A DNA stretch of 64,000 nucleotides. It comes from Spongilla lacustris (taxonomy: Eukaryota > Porifera > Demospongiae > Spongillida > Spongillidae). Position numbers and translations under genes: made by a program. Numbering within the stretch: position 1 is the stretch's first letter; each line of letters opens with the position of its first letter. The notes under the pieces were generated by a model. It did no database searches. It was not told the DNA's origin and saw only the letters and a program-made list of their open reading frames with translations. This document shows positions 45,230 through 57,715 of this stretch, piece by piece. Location: the NCBI GenBank assembly GCA_949361645.1, contig OX442420.1, positions 1,580,244-1,644,243 of the forward strand. Reading direction: 5' to 3'.

Positions 45230-45775
45230 TGTGTGCACAGAAAACAGGTATACAGTGGCTCCAATAGGGACTGGTAATTTACACATAGTATGGGGGCTAG
45301 TAGCTCCACTGGTAGATGATGAAAGTGTCGGGGTGCCAAGTCCATATGCAGTTTGGGGGGGGGGGGGGGGGGGGGGGGGCTCTGGATCGTTGATTGTAAA
45401 GGACAGGAGCTGGCCCCAGTGCTAATATAAGTCCAATTGCAGTGAGGGCTAATGGGTCCACTGGTTCCATGTGTTGTGTTAGGAGCAGGGAATGTGTGGG
45501 TCCATTGGTACATGTAGTTCAGAGGGCTGGCATTATTGTGGGGTGACGCCTGGTTATGTGGCAGCTGATGGCTGACTGGACTTGCAGTGTGCCTAGTGGC
45601 TCCATTTGAAGTGAGCAGAGAGGGGCTGGTGGTTGTACTGTGCGGAGCTGGCCCTACAGGCTCCTGTTTGTGTGGAGGCTGCTGACTCAACTTGGGCACT
45701 GGCTTTGTGGAGGCTACCCCATCGGCTCTGGAATGGTTCCATAAGTTGTGCATGGGCATGGACATGTGAGGCTAT
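45230..45775 (-). repeat. Minisatellite of the same family, reverse orientation
   Basis: The complement carries the units of 41060-44835 (agcagcc, cactgcaagtcca, gggccagccccac). A 183-residue open frame on the minus strand is low-complexity Pro/Ser/Thr/His sequence from the repeat. A poly-G run lies at 45354-45379. Confidence 0.88.
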
Positions 45776-45999
45776 TAAGTTCAGTTGTAGGGAACACTTT
45801 ACAGGTTACAAAATATATTTTGGCATAGAGAAATGGTGTAGTATGAAGTGCTGAAAATAGGAAGTCAATAGTGCAAACCCTTTTGAAGATATATGGAACG
45901 CCGTTGCCGTCAATATTCAATTTTTTATGGAAAAATTTTCCCCACCGCGGGCCCCGTATTTATTTTTGTTTTTATATATTTTACCCCCAATCTTGGTGT

Positions 46000-46150
46000 G
46001 CATCTATTAGAATAGCGTACAAATCGTTGAGATTTGTCCCCTTCCTACCAAGCTGCCATGCCCTACAGCCTACAAAGCTGCCGTGTCCTAGGTCTACAAC
46101 CCGTGCTCTACAGCCTACAAAGCTGCCGTGCCCTAGGTCTACAACCCGTG
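46000..46150. repeat. About 50-bp tandem repeat in left arm
   Basis: ctacaaagctgccgtgccct followed by aggtctacaacccgtgc occurs two and a half times. The mirror array in the right arm is 57050-57190, with a different number and mix of units. Confidence 0.85.
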
Positions 46151-46490
46151 CCCCGTCACAATTACGAACTATCGATCGAGTCAACTACTTATATCTTGAG
46201 GTGCGTTTAACGCTGCTACTTTAGTACTTGCTACTCGTTCATACATGAGAGTTTCTAATTTCAATAGGTTACAGCACTAGGCCCTATAAAGTATGACATG
46301 ATCAGGGTCCGGCGCGTGCAGTTCTCGACTCGTGGAAACACTTCTGCAAGTCAGACCCGACAGAGGAAGCTAAGCATATGGCAGGCACTAGGAGAACTTC
46401 GCGAAAGGTTGGAGGCGGGGGATCGATAAATATCAGCAAACTGGCATGCATTATTTCACCAATAGATCCCTCCCTACAAATACCCCCCCC

Positions 46491-46493
46491 ACA

Positions 46494-46545
<52 letters not shown>
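46491..46545. repeat. CA microsatellite
   Basis: Long pure (CA)n after a short poly-C run. Confidence 0.95.
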
Positions 46546-46546
<1 letters not shown>

Positions 46547-46672
46547 GAAACATACTTTTAAATACCCCTGGACGAGCTTCTATTTGGTTACACCTCCCTG
46601 GCCAAGCTTTTGTTATACGCCTTAGCCCAGGCATTAATACCACCAACCACCCGCTGGACATATTTCCAAACA

Positions 46673-46679
46673 CACACAT

Positions 46680-46745
<66 letters not shown>

Positions 46746-46854
46746 GCACACACACACAAAACACACACACAAACAAACACACTGTCACAAGACACACACA
46801 CAAACACGAACACATACGCACACACAAACAAACACACTGTCACACACACACACA
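46673..46854. repeat. CA microsatellite, interrupted
   Basis: About 180 bp of (CA)n with acaaacaaacac interruptions; mirror tract at 56390-56576. Confidence 0.95.
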
Positions 46855-47563
46855 TGTATATATTCCCTCTACCATTTATTGTCATCTGTAGGGGTGTATG
46901 GTTGAATAATGGAATAGCCCAATGACCTTCACTGATACTACTGGTATAATGCCATAATTTGTCATGGATTATCTATTACCTTTGTGTGGTGTCCAGACTC
47001 AAGTATGTCACAGCTGTGACATAATTACAAAAGTGTATACAATACAAAAGTATCTGCTCATCAGTGCTACTCACTTATATTTGACTATATGGAATGCTGT
47101 TGCGGTGAAGTTAAAAAAAAACAACAACATTGGGAGCATGGAAGGGAACAAGGGGTGGAGTAATAACTAGGTGACCTGCACCTGGTACGTCTGCCATAAT
47201 CTCGGGAATATCTTGGACCTGGTCTGCGTGTACATGTAGGCCTACATACATGTGTGTGCAGTGTGCATGTGTGTGTGTATGTATGTGTGTGAGTGTTTGT
47301 GTATGTACATGTATGTATGTGTGTGTGCTTATGGTCCTCCATGTTCTTTCCAGACCTGCTGAGGGATGAGCACCGGACTATTGAGCTTCTGCTTCAACTC
47401 TCGTGTATGTTTTGATTCGTTAACTCTCTAAAATTACATCCATGATTGAAAAGGTTATACAGGGTATCTTACAGTCCTCTGTTATAATTAAATGGTATGT
47501 TAATAGTGGTCCAATTCAAATTCTGCTAAGTATAATGTTGAACCTGAAAGCCTTCTAATCAGT

Positions 47564-47567
<4 letters not shown>

Positions 47568-47606
<39 letters not shown>

Positions 47607-47642
47607 ATGTGTGTGTGTGAGTGTGTGTGTGTGTGTGTGAGG
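47568..47642. repeat. GT microsatellite
   Basis: (GT)n with a few changes; mirror tracts at 53164-53188 and 55459-55523. Confidence 0.95.
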
Positions 47643-49440
47643 GGGAGGGGCTGCACAGCCTAAGTTATCTGTGGCCTTAATAACTTGATAGTGATCCATT
47701 GCTTGTATCTTCGTATTAAACATAGTGGGACAACCAGGATAGATAGGACACTGAATTAATTTATGAACTTGGTTTTCTTTGCCTTACACTGGTTTTTGCA
47801 TTTTGCACCTTGCATAGCATACATATGTGCATGTACAGTGGAGATTTCTGAAAGCTGGTTATAGGAGCTGTACTTTCATTCTGACACGTTAGAAATTCAC
47901 TGCTGCTTTTTAATTTTAGCATGCCTTAATGTTTATAAAATTAGTTTGTATGAAATTGATGTCCACATATTAGATATGGTGGCAGTTGTAAGTCATGGAG
48001 CTCTCTGCCTTATTTTTAAAAAATTCCTTATTTTTAACCTGTTAGTCTCCCATCTCCATGTCCTAGATCAAGGATGATATGGCAGGCTTGACCACTAGAG
48101 CTGCAATATCAGGCTCATCATGCATTGAGCAGTGTTGTTGTTGGTGAATAATGTTTTGCCTATGGTAGAGCACGCATAGATACATGTACCTTGGTGAATA
48201 ATGTTATAATTAGCATGTGCCTTTGTAAAAAAAGAAAGTTTGGATTTTGAGGACTTTCCAATTATATATTTAGCTTGCATGTTTCGCCACATCATTCAAT
48301 TGTAGAGCTTGCCAACATGACCTGAATATCTTCCCTGGATTGTTCTGTTTAGTTACTAATTTGGTTCTTTAATTTTATCTTGCATCCATGCATTTATAAA
48401 AAAATTTTAGATACAAATAACCCAGTCATATCTCAACAATTTGGCTGACAATAAAGTAACCCACAGACTGTATTATGACGGTGCTAAAACTTTTCTGAAG
48501 ATTAAAGATATTCCTCTCCCAGTCAGAGCAGTGTAAGATGTCTCTTTGGTGTCCCAGAGGTGTGCAGAGAATGCTCTTTTTGTGGACTGGCTGTGTGGTT
48601 TGCATGAGTGTATGTGGTGTGTGGAACAATCCCAAGGTACACCAGCACTCAATTTGTTCTCTCTTTCCCTCGCAACAGTATTGACTGGTCACACCCAGTA
48701 TATTTGCCAACACAACTGTTACACCAACCTCAATGGGACACTTCTTGCTGAGCCTTCGATATTCTGTGCAAGAGCGTGATCGTTGGAACTAACTTTACTG
48801 AGGTTGAACACTTCCCTCAGTAGATTCATTGCAAACTGACTATTTTTATTCCAATATCTGTCATTCTTAATAGTCGAATGTTCTTGTCGTAAAACATTGC
48901 CAAGTGCATGAACCCGCAGAATTACAATTTAGTGGAGAGATGCAGTGTCATTGATATTTTTGTTGTGTGCTCGGTATACAAGACCAAACAGAGCATGCCG
49001 GGTGGACGGATATTTAATATACGATAGTGAAGTAAAACTATTTAACAGCTTACTATAATATGCCCAAAACATCAATCCTAATCTTCATGTGTTGCTAATT
49101 GGATATTGTATATAATTATGTCATTTTAATTCATTAATTTTGATGCTAAAATGATTTTTCAAGGTGGATTTTAGCGCTAATATGCAATGTTCAGACTGAC
49201 TTAATTTGTGTCTTTGTATGTATCAGTCAATTCTGGTTCTGTATCAGGCTAATTATATAATGTGACTGTGTTGTGTACATGTAATCCAGGTATTAATAGC
49301 ATTGTACCAGTTCAATTTATTTTGGGTTGCCGAGTTACTAGCCTAACTGCAGGTGAGTTAATGAGATAAGCTATTAAACAACACAACAAATAAACCACTG
49401 TTAGTAAATGCCAGTAAATGTAGTGTCCTATCTCAGACAT

Positions 49441-50360
49441 TATTTGAAGGTATTATTATACCAAATTATGCCATTCATACTTTTAAAAATTAAATGTTAG
49501 TGAATTGATACAAAAGAATGCTGCAACTTTCCAGAATTTGTAGATCATATTGCTATGCAAATTTAATACACAAGATTTATTTCATGAGCACAAATGGAAA
49601 AAATTGGTACTAAATTTTCAACAATCCACGTAACCAATAAGCGATAAATAAATACTAGGATGTTTTGGGCATATTATGGTTACATCTTTGACCACAAATG
49701 ACATTTTAAGGAGTAATCCTACTTCGTCATGTGCTCACAGTACATGTATTGTAGTAGTATATATCATAAAATTACCTAGAGTGAGTTCATTTGGCAGGAT
49801 CAAAATACACACTCAGTCATGTGAGTAAAACAGACTTATCCTAGATTTTTTTCACAATGTTTTATTAAATAGTATTATAATCATCATTAAGTAGCCATGC
49901 TCTTTATACCTGCATGAGGGTCATAGCTTGAAACTTATGAGCTATACTCTTGCTTCTAGAATCATTTAGGATTTAAACAGAGGTTATACTGATACATCAA
50001 GAGGTGCTGGTTTTACAACCTGTATTTCTGCAGGGAACAAAGCAAGGTCTAAAACTAGGGATGATACGTGAGAAGAGGAAACTGACATCAGACAAGCTGT
50101 CTGCTCTTGAGAACACATGTGTAACAAAACTGTTCATAATTGAGTGATGGTTCAGGTGCATGCAGTAGCAAGCATAACCATTTAATTAAATTATGCATAA
50201 ATATATTATACAGTGAAATAATAAATAATAATATACATATTTTATTCTATATGTATTTTAATGATGGAGACAATTTTTTGCAACTGTGTCATTACTATTG
50301 CAATTATTATGAACATACATAACATTAATATATGAATACACAAGAATTCTAACTATACAC
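49441..50360. other. Palindrome centre, left part, no gene
   Basis: AT-rich DNA. Pieces (49400-49440, 49650-49690) match the junction of the two right-arm copies in reverse, which suggests a second left-arm unit was once present and largely deleted. Confidence 0.45.
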
Positions 50361-50365
50361 ATGCA

Positions 50366-51296
50366 CTAATTATTGTCACCATTGTGGAAGCTAACTGACG
50401 TGATCGCTTTGGCAATTCCTTTAGCTAGAGCAAGGTTCAGTTGACTGTAAAGATCTAAAGTCAAGACAGGAAAAACACTCCTGGGCTTCTTTGCCACAGG
50501 ATTCAACAGCAAGTGATACACAAGCCCACCCCAGATCTGAACACTTCTGGTTGTTGGCTGCATGATTCCATGCCTCAGCGGCCTGAGCTGCTGCACCACC
50601 AATCACACGGTCACCCGCCTCCAGTAAAATGTTTGCGTTAAGCGGTGAAGCAACAGCCACAGCAGGCTTCTCATAAACTAAAATGTCAGCTGGTCGATGA
50701 TCATGGCTGAGTCCAAAAACAGCCACAACTTGGATGGGTGAGCCCATCCACCAAGTAGTCTGGGGACTTGACTGATGGTTAGTACAACCATCATTCGGGT
50801 CCCCAGACTATCCACCAATATGTTCCTCTATTTATTATACCTCAGAACAACATCACCTCCACATTTGCATGTAGCGGCATGAATGGCCAAGTGGGTCTAG
50901 GCCACTGTTTGGGCAGAGGGAACATGTGGAACCACAAGAGGTCTCCATACCCAGCCACCACTTCACTGCAGTCTGAAATTCATCAGAGTCCATGTGCAGA
51001 CCCAAGCCAATTGAAAGGATAGCAGAAAGCCATTTAGCAGCGTAGAGTACTGACACAGAAAGAAGTTGGGCTTTATCCGATGGCAAGGGCAGGTCCAAGA
51101 GATTATTTAAAAATATCATTCGGCATGGCCTGCTCACAAAATGTGTTGCTATGGCAACACATTTTGTTGACATGTTTTTAATGAGCACCATTTGATACTT
51201 AATAGTTTTCCACCCATCTGATGCAGTTGAATACTCTTTCACTGAAATAGGACATTTGAACTTACAAAGAAAGTTTCCTGTTGTGTCTTCTATCAT
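50366..51296 (-). pseudogene. C-terminal part of a reverse-transcriptase-type element protein
   Basis: Minus-strand frames read in order FQTAVKWWLGMETSCGSTCSLCPNSGLDPLGH (zinc-knuckle-like C-x2-C...H), HDHRPADILVYEKPAVAVAS, then LNANILLEAGDRVIGGAAAQ, CSDLGWACVSLAVESCGKEA and NLALAKGIAKAI. I recognise this string of motifs as the C-terminal region that follows the RT domain in element proteins common in invertebrates; the RT core itself is absent. The frame is cut by a 56-bp MITE at 50756-50811 and by other shifts (near 50853 and 50600). It sits at the centre of the palindrome. Confidence 0.7.
50756..50811. mobile_element. 56-bp MITE with 8-bp target duplication
   Basis: Inverted ends tagtctggggac and gtccccagacta flank about 30 bp with a second small hairpin (atggttagtacaaccat). 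TCCACCAA is present on both sides (50748-50755 and 50812-50819). An 8-bp duplication is typical of hAT-type elements. It splits the RT-related frame. Confidence 0.82.
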
Positions 51297-51339
51297 TGAC
51301 CAAAGAATTTGCTGAACTTAGTGATGTTATTTTTTAATT

Positions 51340-53640
51340 AACAGTGGACTATTTGTTGTTTTGTTTAGAAGTTTATCTCATTTCACTGTAACTCACTTGC
51401 AGATAGGCTAGTAACTCGACAACCCCAAGTAAATTGAACTGGTACAATGCTATTAAATTTTATACCTGGATTACATGATGTACACAACACATGTTACAGT
51501 CACATTATATAATTAGCCTGATACAGAACCAGAATTGACTGATACATACAAAGACACAAATTAAGTCAGTCTGAACATTGCATATTAATCATGCTAGGGC
51601 TAAAAATCCACCTAGAAAAATCATTTTAGCATCAAAATTGTTTAATTTTATATAATATTTTTTGACTGACACCTGCATATACAACACAAACACACTTTCA
51701 GCAATCCATGCATATAGCCAATTAGCAATTAGGATTGATGTTTTGGGCATATTATAGCAAGCTGTCAAATAGTTTTACTTCACCATCTTATACCTGTCCA
51801 CCCGGTTTGGTCTTGTATACCAAGTACACAACGAAAAAATCAATGACACTGCATCTCTCCACTAAATTGTAATTTGCTGAATTCATGCACTTGGCAATGT
51901 TTTATGACAAGAACATTCGACAATTAAGAATGACAGATATTGGAATAAAAATAGTCGGTTTGCAATGAATCTACTGAGGGAATCAGTAAAGTTAGTTCCA
52001 ATGAGCTCTTCCACAGAATATCGAAGGATCAGCAAGACGTGTTCCATTGAGGTTGGTGTAACAGTTGTGTTGGCTTTCCAGTCATCAAATATACTGGGTG
52101 TGACCAGTCAATACTGTTGCGAGGGAAAGAGAGAACAAATTGAGTGCTGGTGTACCAAGGATTGTTCCACACACCACATACACTCATGCAAACCACACAG
52201 CCAGTTCACAAAAAGAGCATTCTCTGCACACCTCTGGGACACCAAAGAGACATCTTACAGTGCTCTGACTGGGAGAGGAGTATCTTTAATCTTCAGAAAA
52301 GTTTTAGCACCGTCATAATACAGTCATACTTTATTGTCAGCCAAATTGCTAAGATGTGACTGGGTTATTTGTATCCAAAAAAATTATAAATGCATGGATG
52401 CAAGATAACATTAATTTTTAAAAGAGCCAAATTGGCAACAAACAGAACAATCCTGCAGTATAGGGAAGATATTCAGGTCATGTTGGCAAGCAATTGAATG
52501 ATGTGGTGAAACATGCAGGCTGAACATATAATTGGAAAGAGCTCAAAATCCAAACTTTTTTTTTACAAAGGCATATGTTAATGCTAATTATAACATTATT
52601 CACCAAGGTACATGTATCTATGCGTGCTCTACCATAGGCAAAACATTATTCACCAACAACAACACTGCTCAATGCATGATGAGCCTGATATTGCAGCTGA
52701 AGTGGTCAAACCTGCCATATCATCCTTGAACTAGGACATGGAGATGGGAGACTAACAGGTTAAAAATAAGGAACAATTTTTTTAAATAAGGCAGAGAGCT
52801 CCATGACTTACAACTGCCACCATATCTAATATGTGGACATCAATTTCATACAAACTAATTTATAAGCATCAAGGAATTTTAGCATGTTAAAATTAAAAAG
52901 CAGCAGTGAATTTCTAACGTGTCAGAATGAAAGCTTTCAGAAATCTCCACTGTACATGCACATGTGTATGCTATGCAAGGTGCAATAAATAAGTAAGAAG
53001 AATGCAAAAACCAGTGCAAGGCAAAGAAAACCAAGTTCATATATTAATTCAGTGTCCTATCTATCCTGGTTGTCCCACTATGTTTAATACGAAGATACAA
53101 GCAATGGATCACTATCAAGTTATTAAGGCCACAGATAACTGTGGCTGTGCAGCCCCTCCCCTTCACACACACACACATACACACACAATACTGATTAGAA
53201 GGCTTTCAGATTCAACATTATACTTAGCAGAATTTTTGATTATTGAATTGGACCACTATTAACATACTATAACATTTAATTATAACTGTAGTATGATTTA
53301 TGCTGATGTGCAGGCTAGAAACGTTGCTCTGTTTAATGGCAGCTGATGTTGATACCCTGTATAACCTTTGGAATCATGGATGCAATTTTAGAGTGTATGT
53401 AGCCTTTGGATACCTTCATCTAACTAAAGCAGGCTAGTAGAGTTAATGAATCAAAACATACACAAGAGTTGAAGCAGAAGCTCAACAGTCCGGTGCTCAT
53501 CACTCAGCAGGTCTGGAAAGAACATGGAGGACCATAAGCACACACACATACATACATGTACATACACAAACATGTACATAGGCCTACATGTACACGCAGA
53601 CCAGGTACTGAGATAGGGGACACTACAACTTGCAAAGGAT
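51340..53640. repeat. Right arm, first unit (R1)
   Basis: About 2.3 kb, a direct repeat of the first part of 53640-57329 and an inverted copy of 47205-49405. Begins ttaacagtggactatttgttg, as R2 begins ttaactgtggactatttgtg. The 117-residue frame at 51965-52318 is shared in pieces by all three copies (SQYCCEGKREQIECWC) but is broken in the others. Confidence 0.88.
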
Positions 53641-55457
53641 GTGACATTTACTGTTTTTTATTAACTGTGGACTATTTGTGTTGTTTAAAAGTTTATCTCA
53701 TTTCACTGTAACTCACCTGCAGATAGGCTAGTAACTTGGCAACCTCAAGTAAATTGAACTGGTACAATTTTATACCTGAATTACATGTTCACAACACAGT
53801 CACATTATATAATTAGCCTGATACAGAACCAGGATTGACAAAGACACAAATTAAGAACATTGTGTATTAATCATGCTAGGGCTAAAATCCACCTAGAAAA
53901 ATCATTTTAGCATCAAAATTAATGAATTAAAATGGCATAATTATATATAATATTTTACATACTGACACCTGCATATACAACACAAACACACCTTCAACAA
54001 TCCATGCATATAGCCAATTATATATAATTAGCAACACATGAAGATTAGGATCAATGTTTTGGGCATAGTATAGTAAGCTGTTAAATAGTTTTACTTCACT
54101 ATCTTAAACATCCGTCCACCCGGCATGCTCTGTTTGGTCTTGTATACCGAGTACACAACGAAAATATCAATGACACTGCATCTCTCCACTTAAGATTCAT
54201 GCATTTGGCAATATTTTATGACAAGAACATTACACAATTTGCATAATAAAAAAGAATAACAGATATTGGAATAAAAATAGTCAAGTTTGCAATGAATCTA
54301 CTGAGGGAAGTGTTCAACCTCAGTAAAGTTAGTTCCAACGAGCTCTTGCACAGAATATCGAAGGCTCAGCAGGAAGTGTTCCATTGAGGTTGGTGTGTTT
54401 TCTTTCTAGTCATCAAAAATACTGGGTGTGACCAGTCAATACTGTTGTGAGGGAAAGAGAGAGCAAATTGAGTGCAGGTGTACCAAGGATTGTTCCACAT
54501 ACCACATACACTCATGCAAACCACACAGCCAGTCCACAAAATGAATTAATAAAGAGTGGGAGTATCTCAGAAAAGTTTTAACACCATTATGTTACTTTAT
54601 TGTCAGCCAAATTGCTGAGATGTGACTGGGAACATTATTTGTATCTAAAATAAATAAATAAATAAATGCATGGATGCACGATAGCATATTAATTAAAGAA
54701 CCAAATTAGCAACTAAACAGAACAATCTAGCAGTATAGGGAAGATATTTACAAAATCCAGGTCATGTTGGCAAGTTAATTAAATGATGTGGCAAAACATG
54801 CAGGCTGAATACATACATGTAATTGCAAAGAGCTCAAAATCCAAACGTTTTTTATTCACAAAGGCACATGCTAATTATAACATTATTCACCAAGGTACAT
54901 GTATCTATGCGTGCTCTACCATAGGCAAAACATTATTCACCAACAACAACACTGCTCAATGCATGATGAGCCTGATATTGCAGCTCTAGTGGTCAAGCCT
55001 GCCATATCATCCTTGATCTAGGACATGGAGATGGGAGACTAACAGGTTAAAAATAAGGAATTTTTTAAAAATAAGGCAGAGAGCTCCATGACTTACAACT
55101 GCCACCATATCTAATATGTGGACATCAATTTCATACAAATGAATTTTAAAAACTTCAAGCAATTTATGCATGTTAAAATTAAAAAGCAGCAGCGAATTTC
55201 TAACGTGTCAGAATGAAAGTACAGCTCCAATAACCAGCTTTCAGAAATATACATACACATGTGTATGCTATTCAAGGTGCAATAAATAAGTAAGAAGAAT
55301 GCAAAAACCAGTGCAAGGCAAAGAAAATCAAGTTCATAAATTAATTCAGTGTCCTATCTATCCTGGTTGTCCCACTATGTTTAATACAAAGATACAAGCA
55401 ATCGATCACTATCAAGTTATTAAGGCCATAGATAACTGTGGCTGTGCAGCCCCTCCC

Positions 55458-55458
<1 letters not shown>

Positions 55459-55516
<58 letters not shown>

Positions 55517-55523
55517 CACACAA
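55459..55523. repeat. CA microsatellite
   Basis: (CA)n with one AAAC interruption. Confidence 0.95.
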
Positions 55524-56389
55524 TACTGATTAGACGGCTTTCAGGATCAAAATTATACTTAGGAGAATTTTTGATTCTTAAATTGGACCACTATTAACAT
55601 ACATGTACCATTTAATTATAACACAGAGGACTGTAACATTATATATGCTAATGTGCAGGCTAGAACCGTTGCTCTGTTTAATGGCAGATGTTGATACCCT
55701 GTATAACCTTTTGAATCATGGATGCAATTTTAGAGTGTATGTAGTCTTTGGATACCTTCATCTAACTAAAGCAGGCTAGTAGAGTTAACAAATTGAAACA
55801 TACGCAAGAGTTGAAGCCGAAGCTCAACAGTCCAGTGCTCATCACTCAGGTCTAGAAAGAACATGGAGGACCATAAGCACACATACATACATACATACAT
55901 ACACAAATACTCACACACACACACACATACTCACACACTTGCACACACATGTACGTAGGCCTACATGTACATGCACATCTCACCAGACCAGGTACAAGAT
56001 ATTCCCGAGAATGTCAGCTGACTATGGCAGATGTATCTGGCGCAGATCACCTAATCATTACTCCACCCCTTGTTCCCTTCCATGCTCCCAATGTTGTTTC
56101 TTCACCGCAACGTCTATATATTTCAAAAAAAATTGGTGGCGGCAACAGTATTCCATATAGTCAAATATGAGTGAATGGCACTGATGAGCAGACACTTTTA
56201 TATTGTATACACTTTGTAATTATGTCACAGCTGTGACATACTTGAGTCTGGACACCACACAAAGGTAATAGATAGATAATCCATGACAAATTATGGCATT
56301 ATACCAGTAGTATCAGCGAGGGTCATTGGGCTAATCCATTATTCAACCATACACCCCTACAGACAATAAATGGTGTCCAGGGGGTTATA

Positions 56390-56576
<187 letters not shown>

Positions 56577-56748
56577 AAATAACAAAAGCTTGACCTGCAG
56601 GGAGGTATAACCAAATAACTCGTCCAGGAGTATTTAAAAGTATGCTCCAGGTGTGTGTGTGTGTGTGTGTGGGAGGGGGGGGGTTACGTTTGCCATTTGT
56701 AGGGATCTATTGGTAAAATAGCCCATACCAGTTTGCTGATATTCATCG

Positions 56749-56777
56749 ACCCCCCCCCCCCCCCCCCCCTCCCCCCG
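56749..56777. repeat. Poly-C run
   Basis: About 28 C with one T; the mirror site in the left arm has no such run, so it expanded on one side. Confidence 0.9.
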
Positions 56778-57329
56778 CTTCCTACCTTTCGCGAAGTTCT
56801 CCTAGTGCCTGCCATATGCTTCCTCTGTCGGGTCTGACTTGCAGAAGTGTTTCAACGAGTCGAGAACTGCACGCGCCGGACACTGATTATGTAGTGATAT
56901 AGGCCTATCATATACTTTATAGGGCCTAGTACTGTAACCTATTGAAATTAGAAACACTCATGTATGAACGAGTAGCAAGTGTAGCAGCGTTAAACGCACC
57001 TCAAGATATAAGTAGATGACTCGATCGATAGTTCGACATTGTGATGGGGCACGGGTTGTAGATCTAGGGCACGTCAGCTCTGTAGGCTGTAGGGCACGGG
57101 CAACTTCGTACGTTGTAGGGCACGGCAGCTTTGTAGGCTGTAGGGCACGGGCAACTTCGTACGTTGTAGGGCACGGCAGCTTGGTAGGGAGGGGACGAAT
57201 CGTACACTATTCTAATAGATGCACACCAAGATTGGGGTAAAATATATAAAAATAATAATAAATACAGGACCCGCGGTGGGGAAAATTTTTCCATAAAAAA
57301 TTGAATATTGACGGCAACGGCGTTCCATA

Positions 57330-57715
57330 CTACGCCCCTTTTTAAAAACCATTATATCTTTTTTCTTTGAAGTCCGATTTTTATTTTGAAAGCAGATTCG
57401 TACTCCCCTCTTTAAACTATGGAACGCCCGAGCCGCCAAAATTCAACAAAAAACGCACAATTAGAAATTTTAATAATCCATTATAAAAAAGTTTTTGTAC
57501 TAGAAAAAAAAATTCTCTGTAAAATATAAAATACGATGCTGTGGTTTGCGGAGGGAAGCGAGGAGTGTATCTTAGTTTACGGACTAATGGGCGAGAAACA
57601 TGTACGAGACGCTTTGTCGTGCGACTATTAGGACCTTTGACCTTTTTGGAGCATTGGCCGTATCTGGTCTTTGGTGGACTGCGTGCAATAACCGTGCAGC
57701 GTGAGGCTATCATGT
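57330..57715. other. Unique spacer outside the palindrome
   Basis: No mirror on the left. The short frames (57417-57719 minus, 57541-57738 plus) have no domain. Confidence 0.4.

Larger units (their letters stand above)
45893..49440. repeat. Left arm of a large palindrome
   Basis: The arm is the reverse complement of 53640-57329. Sample pairs are 45899-45950 with 57270-57329 (gttgccgtcaatattcaatt), 46995-47030 with 56220-56250 (gtcacagctgtgacataatt), 47690-47740 with 55360-55410, and 48470-48540 with matching parts of 52200-52320. Arms differ by indels and microsatellite lengths, so they are not an exact copy. No gene is recognised in the arm; frames such as 48426-48713 are shared by all copies but have no known domain. 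Confidence 0.88.

Noticed and set aside
45214..45765. 183-residue minus-strand protein
   Set aside because: It lies wholly in reverse-orientation minisatellite and includes a poly-G run translated as Pro; low complexity throughout.
46610..46905. Thr-His or Cys-Val repeat proteins over dinucleotide tracts (also 56357-56614)
   Set aside because: (CA)n/(GT)n microsatellites give open frames in all phases.
48426..48779. Conserved frame in the palindrome arms (SQYCCEGKREQIECWC)
   Set aside because: It is shared only because the arms are copies; each copy has its own shifts and stops, and codon changes show no sign of protein constraint.
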